58,409 nt of DNA from Bacteroidota bacterium (GTDB taxonomy: Bacteria; Bacteroidota; Bacteroidia; Chitinophagales; Chitinophagaceae). Positions 52,504 through 58,409 of this stretch are shown piece after piece. Within the stretch, counting starts at the first letter, position 1; each line of letters starts with the position of its first letter. The position numbers and the translations under genes are program-made. Below the pieces are notes generated by a model, which saw nothing but the letters and a program-made list of their open reading frames with translations, did no database searches and had not been told where the DNA came from. Where the stretch lies: positions 1-58,409 of the forward strand of contig CANHHX010000006.1 of assembly GCA_947461125.1 (NCBI GenBank), in the 5' to 3' direction.

Positions 52504-53274
52504 ATGCATCCAAAAACCTCAAACTTTCTAAAAACTTTGCGCGCGCAGGCTTTTTTATGGTCTTTTGTATTTGTTTTCTGCTTTTTGTGTGCAGGAGCTG
52601 TTTCAGACACTTTACTTCCCAGCAATTACAGTGGGGTAACTATTAAACATACCTACTTCACCCTTTCGTATAGTAATAAAGATAAACAGGCAGAATGGGT
52701 GGCTTATTCGCTTACACCCACGTTTATAAACGGTACCCAAAAAAGAGCTTCTAAATTTATGGCAGACCCCAATATAAAGGACGCCGTTGGGCCTTCTAGT
52801 TATACTAAATCTGGATATGATAGAGGTCATTTATGCCCGGCCGCCGACATGAAGCTCAATAGCGTTTCTATGAACGAAACATTTTATATGTCCAATATGT
52901 CGCCGCAGGCACCCTCATTTAACAGAGGCATTTGGTCTAAGCTTGAAGACAAAGTGAGGGATTGGGCATTACAAAAAAATGGGGTATATGTAGTAACAGG
53001 GCCCTTACTCAATAAAAGCTGTGGCGTAGTATCTAAATCCATAACGGTTCCCTGCGCTTTTTATAAAATTGTATTTAAGCAAACAAAAGCAGGAGTGGAA
53101 GCCATCGCTTTTATGCTACCCAATGCAGGGAGTTCAATGTCACTTAGTCAATTTGTAGTATCAATAGATTATATTGAGTCGCTAACCGGAATAGATTTCT
53201 TTGTAAATCTTCCGGATAGTGAAGAAGAAAAATTTGAATCTCGGGTATTAACAAATAATTGGCAGTTCAATTAA
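52504..53274 (+). CDS. secreted/anchored DNA/RNA non-specific endonuclease (NucA type)
   Basis: 256 residues with an N-terminal hydrophobic segment (AFLWSFVFVFCFLCAGAVS). The beta-beta-alpha-metal nuclease motif is complete: YDRGHLCPAADM with catalytic H109 in DRGH, and MSNMSPQAPSFNRGIW, which gives the metal-binding asparagine. Family members cut DNA and RNA without sequence preference, using magnesium, outside the cytoplasm, for nutrient recovery. It is divergent from the TonB operon (82-nt gap). TAATATTG shortly before the start is one mismatch from the -7 consensus. Confidence 0.92.
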   Translation: MHPKTSNFLKTLRAQAFLWSFVFVFCFLCAGAVSDTLLPSNYSGVTIKHTYFTLSYSNKDKQAEWVAYSLTPTFINGTQKRASKFMADPNIKDAVGPSSYTKSGYDRGHLCPAADMKLNSVSMNETFYMSNMSPQAPSFNRGIWSKLEDKVRDWALQKNGVYVVTGPLLNKSCGVVSKSITVPCAFYKIVFKQTKAGVEAIAFMLPNAGSSMSLSQFVVSIDYIESLTGIDFFVNLPDSEEEKFESRVLTNNWQFN

Positions 53275-53324
53275 AGTGCTTCCTTAAACCTTAGTCTTTA
53301 CCTCTGGTCTCATAAAAAAAACCT

Positions 53325-54512
53325 ATGCGAAAAATCCCCCTTATTTTCTCTGGTATTGTTAGTCTTGTTATTGTATTAGTTGCTTGCTCAAAAGCTGATA
53401 CTACTGCCACAGGGCAAACGGTTTACACAGCAGTTGCAACTGCTTTTGGCGCACAAATTGACCTCAATAATTTAGCAAATTACGCAGCACAATCCAAGCC
53501 AGCTTACATTACAAAAGACAATACGGGGAACAATCCCATAACCAATGCCAAAGCAACACTTGGTAGGGTTTTATTTTACGATAAAAAACTAAGTATCGAT
53601 AACACTATTTCTTGTGCAAGTTGTCATAAGCAAGCTTTTGCTTTTTCAGACAATCAATTGGTAAGCACAGGGGTAGCAGGCGGAAAAACCGATAGACATT
53701 CCATGCGTCTTGTGAATGAACGATTTGGTGTAGAAACAAAGTTTTTTTGGGATGAAAGGGCGGTTAGTCTCGAAAGTCAAACCACGCAACCCATTGCCGA
53801 TCATAATGAAATGGGTTTTAGTGGACAGGCCGGAAGAGTGGGTATAGCAGCGCTTTTAACCAAGTTGCAAGGGGTAGATTATTACAATGAACTTTTCAAA
53901 TTCGTGTATGGTGATATTACAGTTACAGAACCGCGCTTGCAAGAATGTTTGGCACAATTTGTAAGAAGTATTCAATCTTTTGATGCAAAATATGATATGG
54001 GAAGATCGCAGGTTAATAATGACAGACAGCCTTTTCCAAATTTTACAGCGCAAGAAAATACCGGCAAAGATTTATTTTTAACGCCTCCTGTTTTTGATGG
54101 CAATAGCAGCCGAATTGGTGGAGGACTTGGATGCAATGGTTGTCATAATGCGCCTGAATTTGATATTGATCCCAACACAAGAAATAATGGGGTAATGATG
54201 ACCGGGTATACCGGCGTAGATTTGGGTGTTACACGCGCCCCCTCTCTTCGTGATTTAGTGAACAATAAAGGGGAACTCAATTCAGCACTCATGCATACCG
54301 GTAAAATAGGGGATTTAAGCACTGCGGTAACCCATTATGGAAGTTTAATCACCGACAACCAAAATCTGGATAGGAGGTTAAAACCAAATGGTGTAAATGT
54401 GCAACGGTTAAATTTACAACCCGCCGAAATAGCAGCAGTAGTGGCCTTCCTAAAAACCTTGGCCGGTACCAATGTATACATCGACAAAAAGTGGGCTAGT
54501 CCATTTAACTAA
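53325..54512 (+). CDS. di-haem cytochrome c peroxidase lipoprotein (CCP/MauG family)
   Basis: 395 residues with a lipoprotein signal (VSLVIVLVACSK). Two c-type haem motifs are present, CASCHKQAF near residue 97 and CNGCHNAPEF near 271. LGRVLFYDKKLS and FFWDERAVSLESQ are conserved in bacterial cytochrome c peroxidases. The distal-ligand segment and MHTGKIGDL near the end are also present. It would reduce hydrogen peroxide in the periplasm or modify a protein partner as MauG does. It follows the nuclease by 50 nt but seems functionally independent. Confidence 0.9.
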   Translation: MRKIPLIFSGIVSLVIVLVACSKADTTATGQTVYTAVATAFGAQIDLNNLANYAAQSKPAYITKDNTGNNPITNAKATLGRVLFYDKKLSIDNTISCASCHKQAFAFSDNQLVSTGVAGGKTDRHSMRLVNERFGVETKFFWDERAVSLESQTTQPIADHNEMGFSGQAGRVGIAALLTKLQGVDYYNELFKFVYGDITVTEPRLQECLAQFVRSIQSFDAKYDMGRSQVNNDRQPFPNFTAQENTGKDLFLTPPVFDGNSSRIGGGLGCNGCHNAPEFDIDPNTRNNGVMMTGYTGVDLGVTRAPSLRDLVNNKGELNSALMHTGKIGDLSTAVTHYGSLITDNQNLDRRLKPNGVNVQRLNLQPAEIAAVVAFLKTLAGTNVYIDKKWASPFN

Positions 54513-54521
54513 AAACTAACG

Positions 54522-54553
54522 TTTGTTATTTTATTTGTTTTGTGCTAATTTAG
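54522..54553 (+). promoter_or_regulatory. candidate promoter of the aromatic amino acid hydroxylase gene
   Basis: TTTG (54522-54525), 20 nt, then TAATTTAG (54546-54553), one mismatch from TAnnTTTG. The -7 element ends 22 nt before the ATG, leaving room for a short leader that contains AAGGAAG. Both spacing and position fit a Bacteroidota promoter. Confidence 0.5.
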
Positions 54554-54575
54554 CTGCTTACAAGGAAGCGAGTCA

Positions 54576-56357
54576 ATGAATCATTTTAACAACGAGCAAG
54601 TGGCTAATTTGCCGCCGCACTTAGCCAAATACATTGTAGATCAGCGTTACGAAAAGTATACTAGTGTAGACCATGCTGTTTGGAGGTATGTAATGCGTCA
54701 AAATTATAGCTACCTCAAAGATGCCGCCTATTATCCTTATATACCGGGCTTAAAAATGGCCGGGTTAACCATCGAAAAAATTCCAAGCTTACAAGAAATA
54801 AATGATGCACTGGCAAATATTGGTTGGGGTGCAGTAACTGTGGATGGATTTATTCCGCCTGCTGCATTTATGGAATTTCAAGCGTACCGGGTGCTTGTCA
54901 TTGCTGCCGACATTAGACAACTAGAACATATTGAATATACCAGTGCTCCCGACATTATTCATGAATCGGCGGGACATGCGCCTATTATTAGTGATACCGA
55001 TTACAACCAATACCTAAGTTATCTTGGATTTATTGGAACCAAAGCCATTTTTTCTTCCAAAGATTTTGAATTATACGAAACCATCAGACAGCTTTCTATT
55101 TTAAAAGAAATGCCAGGGATTGATGAAGACGTCATCAAAAAAACAGAAGCAACCATTTTTGAACAGCAAAAAAATTTAGGTGAACCTTCCGAAATGGCTT
55201 TGCTTAGTAGGTTACAGTGGTGGACCGTCGAGTATGGTTTAATTGGACCACTCGATCAACCCAAAATTTACGGAGCAGGTTTGTTGTCTTCTATTGGGGA
55301 GAGTGCATCTTGTATGCGCCCCGAGGTTAAAAAAATACCATACACCATTGATGCGCTTACCTATTCATATGATATAACAAAGCCGCAGCCGCAACTTTTT
55401 GTAACACCTACCTTTCAAAATTTAATTGATGTTTTAAAAGAGTTTGAAAGCACTATGGCTTTTAGAGTGGGTGGTTTACAAAGTGTACTAAAAGCGGTTG
55501 AATGTAAAAATATTTGTACCGCAGCCTATAGCTCAGGTCTTCAAGTGTCTGGTGTGTTTACGCAGGTTTTAGAAGGACCAGCGTCCTCGGTAGCGTATAT
55601 AAAAACAGCGGGTCCAGCTGCATTGTCATTTAACCACAAGCAGTTACATGGTCATGGAAAAAATTACCATGCAGATGGTTTTGGATCACCGGTGGGTAAT
55701 TTAATAGGTGCTACTAAGCCACTCGAAGATTTTACAGAACAAGACCTACAACAGTTTGGTATTGCTCTAAACAACGAAGTGGTTTTATCTTTTGAATCTG
55801 GTATAAAGGTTCAAGGCATTTTAAGAGATATCACAAAAGAGGAGTCTAAAAACTTACTATTTTCATTTACTTCATGCACGGTTACAAATAAAGAAGGGCT
55901 TGTACTATTTGATCCTGCCTGGGGTGTATTTGATATGGCGGTGGGCGCTTCTATTGTTTCTGTATTTAATGGGCCTGCCGATATCAGCACTTTTGAAGAT
56001 CAGTTGTATGTTTCACCAGAGCAAACGCATCAGCCTAGCTATTCCGATAACGATTACGCCTACCATGCACTATTTGCAAAGGTTAGAACCATAAGAGAGC
56101 AAATACAATTACACGGATTTACAACAGCGCAATTAGAAACGCTCAATAATATTTTTAATAGCATTTGTAATGCACATAAAAATGATTGGCTTTGTGCACT
56201 TGAAATTTTAGAAATCATAGCGCATGAAGCCGAAGCATCTGCATTAGTTCCTGATGTTAGGACTTATTTGGAAGCACAAAAAAATAAGATGCCGGAGTTT
56301 ACAAAACTAATTGGAGATGGTCTAGCTATTATTGACGCACAATTAGCGTTTCAATAA
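54576..56357 (+). CDS. aromatic amino acid hydroxylase (phenylalanine 4-monooxygenase-like, long form)
   Basis: 593 residues, about twice the length of PhhA. Residues 1-300 form the pterin-dependent hydroxylase domain. The iron ligands are visible as H129 and H134 in IIHESAGHAP (usually HDxxGH) and E219 in WWTVEYGLIG. The remaining 290 residues, with KTAGPAALSFNHKQLHGHG and DGFGSPVGNLIG, form an extension I cannot assign. It converts phenylalanine to tyrosine with tetrahydropterin and oxygen. Fumarylacetoacetase and homogentisate dioxygenase genes close by place it in phenylalanine/tyrosine degradation. It is convergent with the flavin reductase gene (29-nt overlap). Confidence 0.9.
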   Translation: MNHFNNEQVANLPPHLAKYIVDQRYEKYTSVDHAVWRYVMRQNYSYLKDAAYYPYIPGLKMAGLTIEKIPSLQEINDALANIGWGAVTVDGFIPPAAFMEFQAYRVLVIAADIRQLEHIEYTSAPDIIHESAGHAPIISDTDYNQYLSYLGFIGTKAIFSSKDFELYETIRQLSILKEMPGIDEDVIKKTEATIFEQQKNLGEPSEMALLSRLQWWTVEYGLIGPLDQPKIYGAGLLSSIGESASCMRPEVKKIPYTIDALTYSYDITKPQPQLFVTPTFQNLIDVLKEFESTMAFRVGGLQSVLKAVECKNICTAAYSSGLQVSGVFTQVLEGPASSVAYIKTAGPAALSFNHKQLHGHGKNYHADGFGSPVGNLIGATKPLEDFTEQDLQQFGIALNNEVVLSFESGIKVQGILRDITKEESKNLLFSFTSCTVTNKEGLVLFDPAWGVFDMAVGASIVSVFNGPADISTFEDQLYVSPEQTHQPSYSDNDYAYHALFAKVRTIREQIQLHGFTTAQLETLNNIFNSICNAHKNDWLCALEILEIIAHEAEASALVPDVRTYLEAQKNKMPEFTKLIGDGLAIIDAQLAFQ

Positions 56358-57186
56358 TTGCCCAAGCGGCCTGAGCATTATTACCTGCTAGTTCTTTTTT
56401 AATAGCACCCAAATTTTCGTCTGTTAATTGCAGACCTATGCCTGAATTTTTTGCAATTGATTCAGGAAGCGTTGTGCAATTTGCAAGCTGTGCTTTTTCA
56501 TTGTTGCTAAGGGCCTTATTTTCTCTAATAAATGAAGGCAGCATGTCAAAACCCATACCCAGCTGGGTGTTGGGCTTGGTTACCTCAAATAAATTTTGTT
56601 CGTTAATTCTTGCATACCAGTCGCCACCAAGTCTGGCAACCAAATCAAGTTTTGCTTGATCAATTTTATTGTTTGCATTAAGTACCGATTCTGTAATATG
56701 AATCCTTTTTATTTCGGCGAGCACCAAATTGCCGGCACCAGCTTTTTCGCCGAGGGCAATAATTTGTGCAACCGTGCATTCTAATTGAATGGGGGATTCG
56801 GCAACACGCGGCGGCGCTACTAAATCGGAAGGAATTTGTGTAAATCCTGCTTTGGTAAATTCATTAACGTCTTTACTGTATTCGCAACTAGATAATGAAA
56901 CCTGTCCAACCATGGCATAGTTTACAATATTGATCACGCACTCTGGAACTTCTTTTAAATTTTCGAGGGTATGCTTGGTAGTATTGTCTCTTACTCTTCT
57001 GGATGGCGAAAAAATACAGATAGGCGGGTTCATGCTAAATAAATTAAAATAGCTGAACGGACTGAGGTTTACTTGACCCGCTTTGTCGATAGTAGACGCC
57101 AAACATATTGGCCTTGGCGCAATAGCACTTTGTAAATATCCTTGGAGTTCGAGTGGACTTATATCTGAAGTGTTGATCGTAAGCAT
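56329..57186 (-). CDS. flavin reductase-like FMN-binding split-barrel protein
   Basis: 285 residues, cytoplasmic. The split barrel begins with SPLELQGYLQSAIAPRPICL and VNLSPFSYFNLFSMNPPICI, with SRRVRDNTTKHTLENL for FMN phosphate contacts and VINIVNYAM. Such proteins reduce flavin or act as flavin-dependent oxygenase partners. It lies 2 nt downstream of the fumarylacetoacetase gene, so it belongs to the aromatic catabolic unit, and relatives are commonly found in such clusters in Bacteroidota. Its exact step is unknown. The C-terminal 80 residues extend past the usual domain. Confidence 0.87.
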   Translation of the reverse strand: MLTINTSDISPLELQGYLQSAIAPRPICLASTIDKAGQVNLSPFSYFNLFSMNPPICIFSPSRRVRDNTTKHTLENLKEVPECVINIVNYAMVGQVSLSSCEYSKDVNEFTKAGFTQIPSDLVAPPRVAESPIQLECTVAQIIALGEKAGAGNLVLAEIKRIHITESVLNANNKIDQAKLDLVARLGGDWYARINEQNLFEVTKPNTQLGMGFDMLPSFIRENKALSNNEKAQLANCTTLPESIAKNSGIGLQLTDENLGAIKKELAGNNAQAAWAIIETLIVRQ

Positions 57187-57188
57187 GC

Positions 57189-58184
57189 TTATTTCTTTAA
57201 CGACAAAATAGACCAGTTGGTTTCTTCTGCAATAATTTGATTTTCTAATACGCCCAATTGATCAATAGTCATGGTTACGCGGTCTCCATTTTGTAACCAT
57301 TGTGGTTTAAAATTAGGATCTAATCTTTTTCCGGTTCCATTGAGTTCTAAAAAGCAGCCAGTACCTACGGTGCCTGATCCAATTACATCACCCGGATACA
57401 GCGTTACACCATATGAACATCTTTCTATAATTTCTGCAAATGTCCAATCCATATCTTTTACGTTTCCACTCGAAACCAAAATATCATTCACATAACATTT
57501 CATTTCTAAATTGTAGTTAAGGCCTATATGTCCAGCCTTGGTAGGTGCTACTTTTTGTGCAAGCTCATCTGGTGTTACAAGCCAAGGTCCAATCACAGTA
57601 GAAAAATCTTTTCCTTTAGCAGGCCCAAGGTTTAAAAGCATTTCTTCCATCTGAAGTTTTCTGGCACTCATGTCATTCATGATGGTAAAGCCTGCGATGT
57701 ACGCATCTGCTTCGCTCGCTTTAATATTTCTTCCTTTTTTGCCAATAACAATGGCTATTTCAAGTTCAAAATCAAGTTGCTCAAAATGATCGGGCATACA
57801 ATAAACAGGGCCGGGACCTTCAACAGCTTGGTGGTTGGTAAAATAAAAAATTGGGTACTGATCAAATTCAGGAATCATTTCTACGCCTCTGTTTTTTCGA
57901 GCCGCTTCTACGTGTTGTCTAAACGCATATCCGTCTCTACAAGAAGTAGGGTGGGGCACTGGCGCCAAAATATCATAGTTGAATACAGGCTTTGCAAAGA
58001 GTGTTCCAGCTTCAATTTGCTGTGCTGTTTGGCGGGCCATTTCCATGCCACTTTCTTCGAGTGCTAAAAAGGCATTCATGGTTGCTGGTAATCCCGACTG
58101 ATTTTCTGGTAATGAATAGAGTTCGTTATTGACCAAAACGCCATAAGAAGTGGCATTGTTTAAACGGTAGCTGATGATTTTCAT
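57189..58184 (-). CDS. fahA: fumarylacetoacetate hydrolase family protein
   Basis: 331 residues. An N-terminal domain of about 70 residues precedes the FAH fold: SCRDGYAFRQHVEAARKNRG, DFELEIAIVIGKKGRNI with the two metal-binding glutamates, GFTIMNDMSARKLQ with the aspartate, and a C-terminal GSGTVGTGCFLELNG. It fits fumarylacetoacetase, which splits 4-fumarylacetoacetate to fumarate and acetoacetate in the last step of tyrosine breakdown; other FAH-fold activities cannot be excluded by sequence alone. It is divergent from the homogentisate dioxygenase gene (88 nt), with a dyad in between. Confidence 0.87.
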   Translation of the reverse strand: MKIISYRLNNATSYGVLVNNELYSLPENQSGLPATMNAFLALEESGMEMARQTAQQIEAGTLFAKPVFNYDILAPVPHPTSCRDGYAFRQHVEAARKNRGVEMIPEFDQYPIFYFTNHQAVEGPGPVYCMPDHFEQLDFELEIAIVIGKKGRNIKASEADAYIAGFTIMNDMSARKLQMEEMLLNLGPAKGKDFSTVIGPWLVTPDELAQKVAPTKAGHIGLNYNLEMKCYVNDILVSSGNVKDMDWTFAEIIERCSYGVTLYPGDVIGSGTVGTGCFLELNGTGKRLDPNFKPQWLQNGDRVTMTIDQLGVLENQIIAEETNWSILSLKK

Positions 58185-58229
58185 GGAATGTTAATTGTGC
58201 AAAACGAAGGTAAAATAATATTCTATTTT

Positions 58230-58249
58230 ATACTAATAATTGTTAGTAT
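58230..58249. promoter_or_regulatory. 20-bp dyad (candidate operator) between fahA and homogentisate dioxygenase genes
   Basis: ATACTAA (58230-58236) and TTAGTAT (58243-58249) are inverted repeats around the six bases TAATTG. TAGTATTG (58244-58251), one mismatch from the -7 consensus, overlaps the right half and lies 21 nt before the dioxygenase ATG. A repressor bound here could shut off the dioxygenase gene and perhaps the divergent operon. Confidence 0.4.
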
Positions 58250-58272
58250 TGCAGCGGAATAAATACACTGTT

Positions 58273-58409
58273 ATGCCAATATACCATAGTTTAGGACAAA
58301 TTCCTGCAAAACGTCATACCGTTTTTAGAAAACCGGATGGTGCACTCTATGCCGAAGAGCTCGTTTCTACCGAAGGTTTTTCAAGTATGTATTCATTGGT
58401 GTATCACAC
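58273..58409 (+). CDS. hmgA: homogentisate 1,2-dioxygenase, N-terminal fragment (cut by right edge)
   Basis: The frame from ATG 58273 gives 45 codons that run off the window: MPIYHSLGQIPAKRHTVF, then RKPDGALYAEELVSTEGFS, then SLVYH. KRHTVFRKPDG, the position of the GF and the Y-H end are the well-known N-terminal wording of bacterial and eukaryotic homogentisate dioxygenases, which open the homogentisate ring with iron and oxygen. The catalytic residues lie outside the window. Context with the hydroxylase and fumarylacetoacetase genes supports the call. Confidence 0.85.
   Translation, partial: MPIYHSLGQIPAKRHTVFRKPDGALYAEELVSTEGFSSMYSLVYH

Overview
The window is an AT-rich chromosomal segment of a Bacteroidota bacterium, most likely of the order Chitinophagales (family Chitinophagaceae). 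This rests on protein style only: GH29, GH95 and GH106 enzymes, a TonB receptor with an N-terminal carboxypeptidase-like domain, many Tat- or Sec-exported enzymes, CBM9-like proteins, and TAnnTTTG-type -7 promoter elements instead of sigma70 boxes. No rRNA, tRNA, CRISPR array, transposase or phage gene was seen. No gene-free stretch exceeds 300 bases; the longest are 33394-33603 and 34342-34529. The first holds a promoter-like element for the leftward gene; the second holds a possible 23-codon ORF and a -7-like element.

Region 1 (1-11263, all rightward) is a Ter-type chemical-stress locus. It begins with the 3' end of a coiled-coil protein with a C-terminal zinc ribbon, then an orphan small protein, a zinc-ribbon/proline-rich scaffold, two TerD-domain proteins and a membrane-anchored OmpA-like protein. 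A strong 22-bp hairpin separates these from a tightly overlapping five-gene biosynthetic module: PRTase-TRSP, a second PRTase with a possible PELOTA-like tail, a CitE-like C-C lyase, a HAD phosphatase and an ATP-grasp ligase. TerC, a small Cys protein and a 5'(3')-nucleotidase follow. This gene set is the one linked to synthesis of a nucleoside-like metabolite in Ter stress systems.

Region 2 (11283-27203) carries exported hydrolases: an SGNH lipoprotein, an M28 and an S9 peptidase, a sulfatase with a gutted SGNH remnant beside it, a TIM-barrel isomerase, an exported methyltransferase, a zinc alcohol dehydrogenase, a PepSY membrane protein, a GH106 rhamnosidase-type enzyme and an M24 aminopeptidase.

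Region 3 (27332-34896) holds a leftward RND efflux operon (adaptor, pump, outer-membrane factor), an SRAP DNA-protein crosslink protein and small exported or membrane peptides.

Region 4 (34906-48450) combines two fucosidases (GH29, GH95) and a CBM9-like protein with an unusual cluster whose enzymes all carry export signals: lactonase-RidA fusion, stand-alone RidA, SelA-like PLP enzyme, RraA-like aldolase, a BASS transporter and a divergent amidohydrolase. Together they read as a periplasmic catabolic route for an acylated amino acid or amino-sugar acid. A sorbosone-dehydrogenase-like/cytochrome c lipoprotein closes the region.

Region 5 (48501-52433) is a leftward TonB-receptor operon ending in a clear intrinsic terminator. 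Region 6 (52504-58409) has a NucA-type nuclease, a di-haem peroxidase and phenylalanine/tyrosine catabolism: aromatic amino acid hydroxylase, flavin reductase-like protein, fumarylacetoacetase and the start of homogentisate dioxygenase at the right edge. The last two are divergent around a 20-bp dyad.
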